A stretch of DNA of 32,771 nt from Firmicutes bacterium HGW-Firmicutes-8 (GCA_002840165.1 PGZN01000025.1:1-32771); one strand, 5' to 3'; shown: positions 1 through 7,511, numbered from the stretch's first letter. The notes: generated from the letters alone by a model not told the origin. A program made the numbers and translations.

Positions 1-100
1 AAGCAGGGTATATTCTAAAACTATAAGTTATTTGCATAACATCACCAGTTCTGGTTGTATTTAGTTTTATTATACTATCGAACTGATGTTTGGTCAAGAA

Positions 101-145
101 AGCAGCAATTCATCCCCCACCTTTAGAGGAAGGGGACTTCTTGCT
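101..145. repeat. Imperfect hairpin resembling an IS200/IS605-type element end
   Basis: An inner imperfect stem pairs CCCC (114-118) and CCT with AGG and GGGG (to 135), and an outer inverted pair AGCAA (104-108) / TTGCT (141-145) encloses it. The order of an ATTCATCCCCC block, a short hairpin and a GGGGACTTCTTGCT block resembles what I remember of the right ends of IS605-family/TnpB elements. No transposase is visible in the window, so this may be the edge of an element lying to the left, or an orphan end. The hairpin is seen; the IS assignment is inference from memory. Confidence 0.35.
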
Positions 146-193
146 CAGAATTTGTTAAAATTAAATCTCATTCATGATGTTGCTAGCCTATTT

Positions 194-222
194 CCCTGCT
201 ATTTAATCGGCAGGGTTTTTTT
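194..222 (+). terminator. Hairpin plus T-run facing rightward
   Basis: CCCTGC (194-199) pairs with GCAGGG (210-215) around a 10-nt loop and is followed by seven T residues (216-222), so it reads as an intrinsic terminator for plus-strand transcription entering from the left. It sits just beyond the spoIIIAH stop codon. In the minus orientation there is no T-run, so it is a poor terminator for the spoIIIA operon itself. Confidence 0.5.
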
Positions 223-224
223 CT

Positions 225-821
225 TTACACCTTAGGTATCACCGTAACACTCTCCCCATTCAACCCAGTCGCCCTCACCGCAATCTCTGTCAGCTTATTT
301 TTGTCTACTGCAGTGAGCACAGGTGTCTGCACAATAATCGTCACTGATTTATCCTGCACAAAGACCACGGCATCCTTGAAGTTCTCCGCCTTAATCAGGT
401 TTTCCAGTTTCATCTCGATTTCAATAGCCTGGGATATGGCCAGCAGCCTGCGGTTGGCTTCCCCTCTCGTCTCCTGGGCAGAGTTCCCGTTATTGACTAT
501 TTCCCGCAGTAAATCGATCTGCTGGCTCCTCGTGCGGTCCCGCTCGAGGCGGTATTCCACAAAAAACTCATTCTGCCTGGCTTCCCTTTTCTCTGTGCTG
601 CCTCCCGCTTTTTCAACCGGCCGCCCCTTGGCCGCTTCCTGGTTAATCTTGGCACTCTCCTGATTAACCTGAGTCCCGGCTGCAGGTTCTTTTGGCCCGC
701 TGCTGCCCGACCGGCCGTAGAAACTCAGCGTAGTCTGAAACAATCCCAGGCCCAGCAGACAGATCCCTGCCAGCAGACCAATAAACCACAACCTGTTTTT
801 TGTGATAAACAGAGTATTCAT
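225..821 (-). CDS. spoIIIAH: Stage III sporulation protein AH (SpoIIIAH)
   Basis: Mother-cell membrane protein that in known spore formers pairs with forespore SpoIIQ to form the channel ('feeding tube') across the two membranes around the engulfed forespore. The product is 198 residues (Bacillus about 218). A single membrane segment near residues 10-30 (WFIGLLAGICLLGLGL) is followed by a charged, coiled-coil-like region with many Glu/Arg/Gln, then a compact C-terminal domain ending VTIIVQTPVLTAVDKNKLTEI, the YscJ/FliF-like fold of the family. I chose the ATG at 821 because an AGGTGAG site (825-831) overlaps the spoIIIAG TGA stop; this implies translational coupling. A start 30 bases further upstream would lie inside spoIIIAG and has no good ribosome site. 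It is the last gene of the operon. Confidence 0.93.
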   Translation of the reverse strand: MNTLFITKNRLWFIGLLAGICLLGLGLFQTTLSFYGRSGSSGPKEPAAGTQVNQESAKINQEAAKGRPVEKAGGSTEKREARQNEFFVEYRLERDRTRSQQIDLLREIVNNGNSAQETRGEANRRLLAISQAIEIEMKLENLIKAENFKDAVVFVQDKSVTIIVQTPVLTAVDKNKLTEIAVRATGLNGESVTVIPKV

Positions 822-825
822 AAGC

Positions 826-1482
826 TCACCTGCCTTCTTTCGGTAATACAATCACCTTGTACAGCGGCAGGTCGAGATACACCTGGACCGCCTTCATCAA
901 ATCAGCCTTCACCAACAGGTCATCCGCGCCCTCGGCTACTACAATAACCCCTTTCACCTCAGGCTTGATTTCCTTGACGACAACAGGCGCTTCCCCGCCC
1001 GCCTGGTTTCCCCGGGCCATGACCATCTGGCCGTTTTGATTGGTTTCGGTGATAGTACGGTTACCGCCTTTGGGGTCGCGTTCCTGGGTATTTTTGTTGT
1101 TTGTCGTCGTATTCACAGCATAGTCTTTCTGGGTGGTAGAAGCCAGGTTGACTGTTACCTGCACAAGCCCTACCCCGTTTACCTGGGCCAGTACCTCTTC
1201 CAGCCTCTCGGCCAAAGTGTTTTCCAGCTTCGTGATTTCAGATGAATTATTTTTGAGCGTCGGGGGTTCCACATGGACAGCCGGCTGACCCGTTATCAGC
1301 CTGTCCGCCGAAGTGCTGCCGCTGCCGGCAAATGTATTGGCCAGGACAATCAGGAAAATCCCGGCGGCCGCTAAAATAATCAGGAAGTTTAGTTTCTTCA
1401 GGACCGGCCGTTTAATTTTCTCTTCCCCCCTGTCAGTTAACCCTAACCACTTTTTAATCGATGCCAGCAGGTCTGCCAACAT
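826..1482 (-). CDS. spoIIIAG: Stage III sporulation protein AG (SpoIIIAG)
   Basis: Ring-forming component of the SpoIIIA-SpoIIQ channel in the outer forespore membrane. The 218-residue product has a cytoplasmic N-terminus (about 1-30), one membrane helix (LNFLIILAAAGIFLIVLANTF, about 31-51), a low-complexity linker, and a C-terminal domain with the family pattern LEEVLAQVNGVGLVQVTVNL ... VKEIKPEVKGVIVVAEGADD, equivalent to the ring-building motif of FliF-like proteins. In Bacillus it is 229 residues. The ATG at 1482 is preferred: GGAGG (complement of 1488-1492) lies 5 nt upstream, while the GTG at 1488 overlaps that site. The spoIIIAF stop is 12 bases upstream, so the two are co-transcribed. 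Confidence 0.94.
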   Translation of the reverse strand: MLADLLASIKKWLGLTDRGEEKIKRPVLKKLNFLIILAAAGIFLIVLANTFAGSGSTSADRLITGQPAVHVEPPTLKNNSSEITKLENTLAERLEEVLAQVNGVGLVQVTVNLASTTQKDYAVNTTTNNKNTQERDPKGGNRTITETNQNGQMVMARGNQAGGEAPVVVKEIKPEVKGVIVVAEGADDLLVKADLMKAVQVYLDLPLYKVIVLPKEGR

Positions 1483-1494
1483 CTCCACCTCCTA

Positions 1495-2133
1495 TTATTG
1501 GATCTCCACCTGCTCAGGTGTGAGGCCGTAAAAATTTGCAATCAAATCCTTTAACCCGGCTGTGGCGCTCACGTCTTTTGCCCCGGCAGGGGCGGCGTCC
1601 TTCCCTGTTCCCGAATTTATCTGAACTTCCTTAACCTGGATTTCCCCGACTGCCGGGCCGCTGCTTTTTTCGGGACTGCTGCCCGGCTGACCGCCGCCTT
1701 TTCCGGCAAACCTGATCAGTATCTTTTTGACCTGCCCAAAATCTGCAGAAGAGGTATCTTCATTCATATCGACCTCTACCCCGGCCACAGCGGACTTTTG
1801 GCTTAGACCGGCCAGGGCTGAGATCTGCCTGGCCAGCTTTTCCTTATACTGTCTGGCTGCAGCGGTCTTTTGACTGTCAGCCATCTCCCGCCCTTTGCGG
1901 ATTAAGGCCCCGGTATCACTGTTTGTCTCATCGGCGCCCGTGTTTAAAACATCAAAGGAGATTTCTTTATGGATTACCGAGAGAAACGGGTTCAATACGG
2001 CAATTATCACGAACAGCCCGATAATTAGGTTTATATACCGTTTCATATCATTCCTGGGCAGGACAATCTCCAAAAACGTGGATATTATGATAATCACAAG
2101 TATACTCTTAACCATCACGCGGAGTGTTTCTAT
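1495..2133 (-). CDS. spoIIIAF: Stage III sporulation protein AF (SpoIIIAF), apparent ATA start
   Basis: Membrane component of the SpoIIIA complex in the mother cell. Two N-terminal hydrophobic helices flank the family motif LEIVLPRNDMKRYINLIIGLFV, followed by a soluble C-terminal region of about 150 residues. From the first normal start (GTG 2118 or ATG 2115) the product has 206-207 residues, but neither codon has a ribosome site. A strong AAGGAGGG (2140-2147) lies 6-7 nt upstream of an in-frame ATA at 2133, and reading from there gives (M)ETLRVMVKSILV, which resembles the N-terminus I remember for clostridial SpoIIIAF. The frame is closed by TAA at 2149-2151, so ATA, ATT (too close to the SD), GTG and ATG are the only choices. 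Identity is sure; the start is inference. Confidence 0.9.
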   Translation of the reverse strand: METLRVMVKSILVIIIISTFLEIVLPRNDMKRYINLIIGLFVIIAVLNPFLSVIHKEISFDVLNTGADETNSDTGALIRKGREMADSQKTAAARQYKEKLARQISALAGLSQKSAVAGVEVDMNEDTSSADFGQVKKILIRFAGKGGGQPGSSPEKSSGPAVGEIQVKEVQINSGTGKDAAPAGAKDVSATAGLKDLIANFYGLTPEQVEIQ

Positions 2134-2139
2134 GGTAAT

Positions 2140-2147
2140 CCCTCCTT
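2140..2147 (-). promoter_or_regulatory. Ribosome binding site deciding the spoIIIAF start
   Basis: Reads AAGGAGGG on the minus strand. Its spacing fits only the ATA at 2131-2133; the GTG at 2118 is about 22 nt away. No other reading frame starts suitably behind it. Confidence 0.65.
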
Positions 2148-2157
2148 GTTAGTGGGG

Positions 2158-2248
2158 AGTGGTGAGTGGTGAGTGGTGAGTGGTGAGTGGTGAGTGAGCC
2201 AGTATTCGTTTTTCACTGTCCACTCTCCACTCTCCACTCTCCACTCTC
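2158..2248. repeat. Paired heptamer repeat arrays (GGTGAGT / CACTCTC) between spoIIIAE and spoIIIAF
   Basis: Five perfect copies of GGTGAGT run from 2161 to 2195. After an 18-nt centre, one degenerate (CACTGTC, 2214-2220) and four perfect CACTCTC units run to 2248. The two arrays are near reverse complements, so the region can fold into a long imperfect hairpin. The right array ends 3 bp from the spoIIIAE stop codon (2252-2254). It opens a gap of roughly 120-130 bp in an operon that elsewhere has overlaps or gaps of a few bases. Confidence 0.9.
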
Positions 2249-2251
2249 AAG

Positions 2252-3499
2252 TCATCTAAGCATCAAGCTAAAGTCCCCGGCGCCTATTACTATGGCGATC
2301 ACAAAGAAGAACATGATTCCTACCGAGGCCACGGCTACAAAGACAGTCGTCAGGCTGTCACCCATGATATTCAGGGAATCGGCTATCATTTTGTCCCCGA
2401 TTGGCTGGATGATAGCGGCTCCGATTTTATATATAAACATGAGTGAGACTATTTTCAGAATCGGGAAGGCGCAGATAAAAAAGATAGCGATAATCCCGAC
2501 CAAACCAACCGCGTTTTTCAGGAGCAGGGATGTTCCCACCACCGCCTCCAACGCATCTGAAAAGAGCTTGCCGACAACAGGGACAAATACCCCAATGCCA
2601 AACTTGGCAGTCCTCATCGCTACTCCGTCGGCCACTGAACCGGCAATTCCCTGGACCATCAGAAAACCCAGAAACACCGTAAAAAACAAGCCCAGTAATC
2701 CTATACTCCACTGCCTCAATAAGGCTGCCAGTTTAGAAACCTCTACCCTCGTAGTTATGTTATTGGCAAGTCCAAGAATTACCGCAAAAAATATCAGGGG
2801 GAAAACCACATTTTTAATTAATGTACTGATTGTACTTAGAACAACCAGGGTTAGGGGGTGAAATACGGCTGCCGTCGTAAAATTCCCCATCGCGGTAAGC
2901 AGGGTAATCAGGACAGGCAGCATCGCATTCATAAATGACACCATGTCATCTATGGCCTGCCGCCCGGTCTGGATAGCCATCGTGAACGAACCCAGAGCGA
3001 GGGTAAGGAGGACAAGGAAACAAACCGACCAGGCTACTTTGCCGACTGTGCTCTGTTCAAAAGCTGCCTGGACATTCTGCAGGATAGCGCATAAGACTGA
3101 GAGAATGAGCAGTTGGCCGAGCAGCCTGGAGTTAGCGACCATCTCCCGGAACAGGTATTTAAGCAGGCCCTTAACCACCTCACCTGCACTGATCCCCAAT
3201 TCACCCCGGGCCAGTTTGCCAATCATATCTTTCAGATTAAGCTGGGGCATGTACGTATTTAAATCCCGGTTAATTTCATCCAGGTATTTTTCCACAGAAT
3301 TTAAATCAAGGCCGGACATCTGTTCACCGATGCCTGTACTTTCCATGGCCGCGGTTTCCTGCTGCTGTACCTGCACACCCGGTTGGGCGGCAAAGACCCA
3401 GGACGAACCGGACATACTTACGATAAGCAGGCCGGCAGCCAAAAGCAGTCCGACAGCTAAAAGCCGCCTCCATCTAAGGAGCGCCGTATTCTTTTTCAT
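2252..3499 (-). CDS. spoIIIAE: Stage III sporulation protein AE (SpoIIIAE)
   Basis: Large polytopic membrane protein of the SpoIIIA export apparatus. The 415-residue product (Bacillus about 399) starts with a clear signal peptide: basic MKKNTALLRWRR, hydrophobic stretch 13-37, then AAQ. A soluble segment (about 40-110) precedes seven or so membrane helices, including LLGQLLILSVLCAILQ, DMVSFMNAMLPVLITLL, GLLGLFFTVFLGFLMVQGI and VFVAVASVGIMFFFVIAIVIGAG at the C-terminus. The motif MLPVLITLLTAMGNFTTAAVFHP is typical of the family. The ATG at 3499 has GAGGAG 8 nt upstream, 12 bases after the spoIIIAD stop. A heptamer repeat array begins 3 bp after its stop codon. Confidence 0.95.
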   Translation of the reverse strand: MKKNTALLRWRRLLAVGLLLAAGLLIVSMSGSSWVFAAQPGVQVQQQETAAMESTGIGEQMSGLDLNSVEKYLDEINRDLNTYMPQLNLKDMIGKLARGELGISAGEVVKGLLKYLFREMVANSRLLGQLLILSVLCAILQNVQAAFEQSTVGKVAWSVCFLVLLTLALGSFTMAIQTGRQAIDDMVSFMNAMLPVLITLLTAMGNFTTAAVFHPLTLVVLSTISTLIKNVVFPLIFFAVILGLANNITTRVEVSKLAALLRQWSIGLLGLFFTVFLGFLMVQGIAGSVADGVAMRTAKFGIGVFVPVVGKLFSDALEAVVGTSLLLKNAVGLVGIIAIFFICAFPILKIVSLMFIYKIGAAIIQPIGDKMIADSLNIMGDSLTTVFVAVASVGIMFFFVIAIVIGAGDFSLMLR

Positions 3500-3511
3500 T
3501 CAGCCAACTCC

Positions 3512-3907
3512 TCACGGCACCAGTTTTAAAAGGGAGTCAAACACCGCGGCAATAACCGGGACAGCCAGGACAATAACAATTACCTTGGCTGCAAATTCTA
3601 TCTTAGAGGCGATGGCCCCTTCACCCGCATCCCGGCATATCTGGGCTCCGAATTCGGCTATATAGGCAACCCCGACAATCTTCAGAATAATGCCCATATA
3701 CAGGACGTTAATATCTGACTTTTGGGCCAGCTGCCGCATCAGGGTTATCACTGAATTTATTTTGCCGAGCATCATCGTAAAAATAACTGCCCCGACGACG
3801 ATGCTTAACTGGACAGCCAGTTCAGGGCGCTGCTGTTTTATGATCACAATAAGGACTGTCGCTACGAGGCATAACCCTACGATTTTGATGATTTCCAAGG
3901 CGCCCAC
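3512..3907 (-). CDS. spoIIIAD: Stage III sporulation protein AD (SpoIIIAD)
   Basis: Small membrane subunit of the SpoIIIA complex. 131 residues as given, with helices at about 8-25, 33-50 and 100-122 and the highly conserved central block ILKIVGVAYIAEFGAQICRDAGEGAIASKIEFAAK. Length and block match the family (Bacillus 133). The interval uses a GTG at 3907, but AGGTGG is placed correctly for a TTG at 3898 (5-nt spacing), which gives MEIIKIVGLCLVA and may be the real start. Gap to spoIIIAC is about 3 to 12 bases, so the two are coupled. Confidence 0.95.
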   Translation of the reverse strand: MGALEIIKIVGLCLVATVLIVIIKQQRPELAVQLSIVVGAVIFTMMLGKINSVITLMRQLAQKSDINVLYMGIILKIVGVAYIAEFGAQICRDAGEGAIASKIEFAAKVIVIVLAVPVIAAVFDSLLKLVP

Positions 3908-3910
3908 CTC

Positions 3911-4108
3911 TTAATAAATCCGGAAAACAGAGCGGACCGTTTCGAAGAGGTCTGCTATTTTGGGAATGACCATGGCAAGTACCACTACAATGCCCAATAA
4001 CAAAGTCGAAAAGGCAAATTCATCCCTCCCGGCCTGCTTAAGGACGGTGTAGATCACTGTAATAACTATACTTATCCCGGCAAGTTGAAAAATCAACTCA
4101 GTTTCCAT
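3911..4108 (-). CDS. spoIIIAC: Stage III sporulation protein AC (SpoIIIAC)
   Basis: 65-residue protein with two membrane helices (about 5-25 and 33-52) joined by the loop KQAGRDEFAF, the hallmark of the family (Bacillus 68 residues, with KQAGKDEFAF-like loop). It is paralogous in fold to SpoIIIAD. The ATG at 4108 has GGGAGG about 9 nt upstream. The 148-bp gap that separates it from spoIIIAB is filled by paired heptamer repeats, unusual for this operon. Confidence 0.95.
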   Translation of the reverse strand: METELIFQLAGISIVITVIYTVLKQAGRDEFAFSTLLLGIVVVLAMVIPKIADLFETVRSVFRIY

Positions 4109-4124
4109 GCATGTATTCCTCCCT

Positions 4125-4259
4125 TAGTTCCTAGTTGCTAGTTCCTAGTTGCTAGCTATCAGTATTTAAGCGCGACTTCGGAATCTGCAAAGTCTTTAGC
4201 ACATCACACGGTGAATGTTGACTCTCTACTAGCAACTGACAACTAGCAACTAGCAACTA
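4125..4259. repeat. Paired heptamer repeat arrays (TAGTTSC / CTAGCAA) between spoIIIAB and spoIIIAC
   Basis: Left arm: TAGTTCC, TAGTTGC, TAGTTCC, TAGTTGC (4125-4152). Right arm: CTAGCAA, CTGACAA, CTAGCAA, CTAGCAA, CTA (4229-4259). The arms are reverse complements and enclose 76 bp without coding potential. The last CTA of the right array is, on the minus strand, the TAG stop codon of spoIIIAB. Confidence 0.9.
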
Positions 4260-4775
4260 GTACAGTATCAGCACCAGCAGCAGCCCACCTAGAAAGCCTA
4301 GGTACTTATACACAAGGGCGTGCTTCCGGCATTGTGATTCAGCCTGCTGGGCAGCCAGCTTCAACTGGCTTTTAGTCAGTTCGATGTGTTTCGCCTGGTC
4401 CTCTTTGTCTGAGGCGCCTAAAGGCGCCCCAAACCTTTTCAGGATTTGTAAATCCTGCTTATTTAAAGCGGTCCCCGGAAAAAAGTCCCGGACAGCCGCC
4501 TCCCACGCCTCTCCGGCGGTTATTCCGGCCATCTTCCGCAATTCCAGAGCAGTATTCCTAAATAAACCGGCCATCTCCGGGTCACACTTAGCGGCTACCT
4601 GGGCCATCGCTTCCGGCAGGGGGGTCGCCCCATATAATATTTCAGTTTCGAGCAGCTGCAGGGCGCCTTCAATTGCCACCAGCTGCTGGGGCCTTTTTTC
4701 ATAGACGCGGGCCCATGTGACACCAATGCTTCCACAGGCGGCCAGAGTCATCCCGGCGCCGATTAACTTGAGCAT
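4257..4775 (-). CDS. spoIIIAB: Stage III sporulation protein AB (SpoIIIAB)
   Basis: Membrane-anchored subunit with a fold related to type II secretion GspF. 172 residues (Bacillus 171). An N-terminal helix (LIGAGMTLAACGSIGVTWA) is followed by RPQQLVAIEGALQLLETEILYGATPLPEAM, the conserved family block; the central DLQILKRFGAPLGASDKEDQAKHI is also characteristic, and a C-terminal membrane helix (YLGFLGGLLLVLILY) ends at the stop. The ATG at 4775 has GAGGTGA 6 nt upstream and follows the spoIIIAA stop by 6 bases. Its TAG stop codon is part of a heptamer repeat unit (4257-4259), so the repeat may have replaced the native 3' end or supplied the stop. Confidence 0.94.
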   Translation of the reverse strand: MLKLIGAGMTLAACGSIGVTWARVYEKRPQQLVAIEGALQLLETEILYGATPLPEAMAQVAAKCDPEMAGLFRNTALELRKMAGITAGEAWEAAVRDFFPGTALNKQDLQILKRFGAPLGASDKEDQAKHIELTKSQLKLAAQQAESQCRKHALVYKYLGFLGGLLLVLILY

Positions 4776-4781
4776 ACATGT

Positions 4782-5804
4782 TCACCTCATAAGTGATTTC
4801 CCGCTTTGGAAATCCAAAATATCTTCTATTGTGCCGACACCCCTGGACCTTCCTAAAATTACGAGGCGTTCAAAAACACCCTGCTCAATAATATACTTGA
4901 AAACAGGCCTCTGTGAAATCTCATCCCGGTCTGCCCCATGAGCTGTTGTAAGCACCTTAATTCCGGCGTTGAGGGCTTCTTCCAAAGCTGCCGCATCTTC
5001 TACCCGGCCTATCTCGTCTGTAGCGACAACCTGCGGTCCCATAGCCCGGATAAGCATCATCATCCCTTCGGCCTTGGGACAGCCATCGAGCACATCTGTC
5101 CTTATTCCCACATCCTTTTGGGGTAACCCTTTAAAACACCCCGCGATTTCCGACCTTTCGTCAACAACCCCTACACTGCACCCCTTAAAATCAAGCTTGG
5201 GGATGCCTGTACTCAACTGTCTGATAATATCCCTTAATAAAGTTGTTTTTCCGCACCTGGGCGGTGAAATAACGAGGGTGTGCTGCACTTCCTTGAAAAC
5301 CGGGTCTATCATAAACGGCATCACCCGGTCTGCCGACCCGATGACCTCCCTGGCAACCCTGACGTTAAGTCCGGTTATATACTTGATGGTTTTCACTCTG
5401 CCCTTTTCGACAATAGTTTTTCCTGATATACCAACTCTATGGCCGCCTCTGATTGTAATAAAACCGTTTTTTATTTCCTCTTCAAAGGCGTAAACCGAAG
5501 AGCTGCTGACGAGCTGAACGGTCCGCATGACATCCTGCTCTGTGACCGTGTAGCCAAACTCAGGAACGCTGGTTGGCTGGCCCAGGGCGGTAACCATAGT
5601 GTCATTCTTCGTTAAGCCCAGTAGGAGAGGTTGGCCCTGGCGCAGGCGGATTTCTTCAATCTGATTGAATATCTCGCCAGGCAGTTCGGTGAGCAGCTCT
5701 CTAATCCTGTTTGGAAGGATCGGCAAAATATCGCGGGAAACCATGCAGACTAAGGATTCGCCCTTTTTGCCGCATTTTTCGTTATTACCTGCACCACCAG
5801 CCAT
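4782..5804 (-). CDS. spoIIIAA: Stage III sporulation protein AA, ATPase of the SpoIIIA complex
   Basis: Cytoplasmic secretion-ATPase-like motor of the SpoIIIA-SpoIIQ channel. 340 residues (Bacillus about 307). The N-terminal domain contains EIRLRQGQPLLLGL and a GGHRVGISGK block. The ATPase core has a Walker A SPPRCGKTTLLRD (about 181-193; first Gly of the usual GPP form is Ser here), CSVGVVDERSEIAG and a Walker B-like PQVVATDEIGRVEDAAAL. ATG at 5804 has AGAGGGGGG 7 nt upstream; a second Met at residue 21 would be closer to the Bacillus N-terminus but lacks a good site. First gene of the operon. I looked for a sigma-E promoter upstream and found no convincing pair of boxes. Confidence 0.95.
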   Translation of the reverse strand: MAGGAGNNEKCGKKGESLVCMVSRDILPILPNRIRELLTELPGEIFNQIEEIRLRQGQPLLLGLTKNDTMVTALGQPTSVPEFGYTVTEQDVMRTVQLVSSSSVYAFEEEIKNGFITIRGGHRVGISGKTIVEKGRVKTIKYITGLNVRVAREVIGSADRVMPFMIDPVFKEVQHTLVISPPRCGKTTLLRDIIRQLSTGIPKLDFKGCSVGVVDERSEIAGCFKGLPQKDVGIRTDVLDGCPKAEGMMMLIRAMGPQVVATDEIGRVEDAAALEEALNAGIKVLTTAHGADRDEISQRPVFKYIIEQGVFERLVILGRSRGVGTIEDILDFQSGKSLMR

Positions 5805-5865
5805 ACTTTGTCCCCCCTCTTTATAATGATATTGGGTGGACTAGCTTTTTATGATTAAACTTAAG

Positions 5866-6250
5866 TAAAGAACAAAAGAAACCACAGAGGTCACAGCGCA
5901 GCAAAGCTGCAATCAATTTTAAAAACAACCGCGGAGAACGCGGAGATAGTGAGATTCACTGGGAATAAGAGGGCGCGGAGAGTCACTGCTAACCCTTGCT
6001 CTCCCCTCCTATTTGGGAAATGTGATACTTTTTTTTGGTTTTACATTAAAATTTGTGTTAAATAATTACCATGCTTGGGAAGAAAGCTTTTTGCTATTGT
6101 TATTGATGTCTCTCTGTGTCCTCCGCGACTTCTCCGCGAACTCCGTGCCCTTCGACCCCAGAGCAGTATCTGTGAGGCTTTGTGGTTCAATTTTTTTATC
6201 CGCGTTATCCGCGTCATCCGCGGCTAATTTAAAAAAAGAGAATGACCCTA
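5866..6250. repeat. Dispersed mosaic intergenic repeat, locus 1
   Basis: Part of the gene-free stretch 5805-6445. It contains ACCACAGAGG-type short units, a 98-bp module (5896-5993) present inverted at 26246-26343 with 3 differences, and a second module (6145-6230) present inverted at 22359-22442. Internal short repeats such as CCGCGGAGAACGCGGAGA recur at 9-10-bp spacing. Short open frames here show no ribosome site or family signature, and I see no gene. Confidence 0.88.
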
Positions 6251-6399
6251 AGTTTTCACTTATAGGTCATTCCCTTGTTAATCTAATTTCAAACTTTTAA
6301 ATTCTAACTTACTTCTTGTGTTGCCGGGTCCCATCCTACTGTGGCACCGAGGTTTTCAGAAGAGAATTTATCGATTTTTTAAATATCTTTTTCCACATG

Positions 6400-6429
6400 A
6401 AAATCAAAAGACTGTCAGTTTTGACAGTC
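6400..6429 (-). terminator. Terminator after the CD1247-type gene
   Basis: GACTGTCA (6410-6417) pairs with TGACAGTC (6422-6429) around a 4-nt loop, and the minus strand continues CTTTTGATTT. It lies 17 bp beyond the stop codon at 6446. The plus side also has six T residues (6435-6440), so it could work both ways. Confidence 0.8.
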
Positions 6430-6445
6430 TCAGCTTTTTTGTCAT

Positions 6446-6877
6446 CTAAAGGTCTTCGTCCTTTTTCCCAAGCATCGGGCCATCATCATTTGTCCCGTTT
6501 AAAATATCCTGGTCATTGACATATACTACTTCGTCACAATTAGGACAGGTCACTTCAATCAAATCCTCATCATCAACAATTTCCGACTCAAAACAGACGA
6601 TTTCCCGGCAGTTGGGGCACTCCACTTCGACCATGTCATCATCAAGTTCGTCTTCCCCAAAGAGGTCACCTTCTAAGTCATACAAGTCTTCATCAATGCT
6701 TTCAACATATTCTTCCAGATCACCGTGGGCAACTTCAATATCTTCCAGCTGGTCGGCCATCTGCTCCAGGATGTCAATAATCCCCGTCAGAACCCTGCCT
6801 TCTTTGGAAGATGTGTCAATTTCCAACCCCTGGGACAGTCCCTGGAGGTAAGCTATTTTCCCCTTAATGTCTTTCAT
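6446..6877 (-). CDS. CD1247-type conserved protein with zinc ribbon
   Basis: 143 residues, strongly acidic. An N-terminal helical domain (MKDIKGKIAYLQGLSQGLEI, about 1-65) matches what I know as the CD1247 N-terminal domain of Clostridia. A Glu/Asp-rich linker follows, then two CPNC knuckles (C87/C90 and C111/C114) with beta-strand-like flanks, a probable four-cysteine zinc ribbon. Function is unknown to me. It lies between efp and spoIIIAA, a position that seems conserved in related genomes (recollection). ATG at 6877 has AAGGGGG 7 nt upstream; a terminator follows, so it ends the aroQ-pepP-efp transcript or has its own. Confidence 0.82.
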   Translation of the reverse strand: MKDIKGKIAYLQGLSQGLEIDTSSKEGRVLTGIIDILEQMADQLEDIEVAHGDLEEYVESIDEDLYDLEGDLFGEDELDDDMVEVECPNCREIVCFESEIVDDEDLIEVTCPNCDEVVYVNDQDILNGTNDDGPMLGKKDEDL

Positions 6878-6953
6878 CGAATAACCCCCTTAATTTCTTA
6901 AAGTCCATTTGACCTTTATTATTATAACTTTTTTGGGGGAATTTAAACCAGAT

Positions 6954-7511
6954 TTATGCCCTTTTAAGATAATTCCCCGTCCTTGTATCTATCTGTAAAA
7001 TGTCCCCAACCTCAATAAAAAAGGGAACCTGGACAACCGCGCCCGTCTCCAGAGTAGCAGGTTTGGATCCGCCTGAGGCTGTGTCGCCTTTTATTCCGGG
7101 AGCAGTTTCAACAACTTCCAGTTCGACGAAGTTGGGAATCTCCACCCCAATTATAGAACTCTGGTAGAGCAGGACATATACGTTTGTATTTTCTTTGAGG
7201 AATTTCACGGAATCCCCCAGCTGTTCTTTCGTTATACTCATTTGTTCATAATTCTGGTTGTCCATCAGATTGTAAGCTTCGCCGTCATTGTATAAGTACT
7301 GCATCTCGCGCCGGTCAACATGAGCCCTCGGTAATTTCTCACCGGCATTAAACGTTCTTTCAACCACCGCCCCGGTCCGCACGTTTTTTAATTTGCATCT
7401 CACAAAAGCGGCGCCTTTCCCTGGTTTAACATGCTGAAAGTCCACCACTGAAAAAACATCGCCATCAACTTGAACTGTTAAACCTGTCTTAAAATCGTTT
7501 GTGGAAATCAT
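6954..7511 (-). CDS. efp: Elongation factor P
   Basis: Translation factor that relieves ribosome stalling at polyproline stretches by binding beside the P-site tRNA. 185 residues, the standard length. Domain I carries the loop [10 protein letters not shown] with Lys32, the position modified in Bacillus EF-P; here no YjeA/EpmA-type modification enzyme is in the window. The signature [23 protein letters not shown] closes domain III. It follows pepP by 76 bases, the same order as in Bacillus (aroQ-pepP-efp), and probably shares its transcript. Confidence 0.97.
   Translation of the reverse strand: MISTNDFKTGLTVQVDGDVFSVVDFQHVKPGKGAAFVRCKLKNVRTGAVVERTFNAGEKLPRAHVDRREMQYLYNDGEAYNLMDNQNYEQMSITKEQLGDSVKFLKENTNVYVLLYQSSIIGVEIPNFVELEVVETAPGIKGDTASGGSKPATLETGAVVQVPFFIEVGDILQIDTRTGNYLKRA

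Noticed and set aside
5805..5870. Sigma-E promoter ahead of spoIIIAA
   Set aside because: Only a CATTATAA -10-like stretch is seen; no -35 box at the right distance, so not annotated although one is expected.
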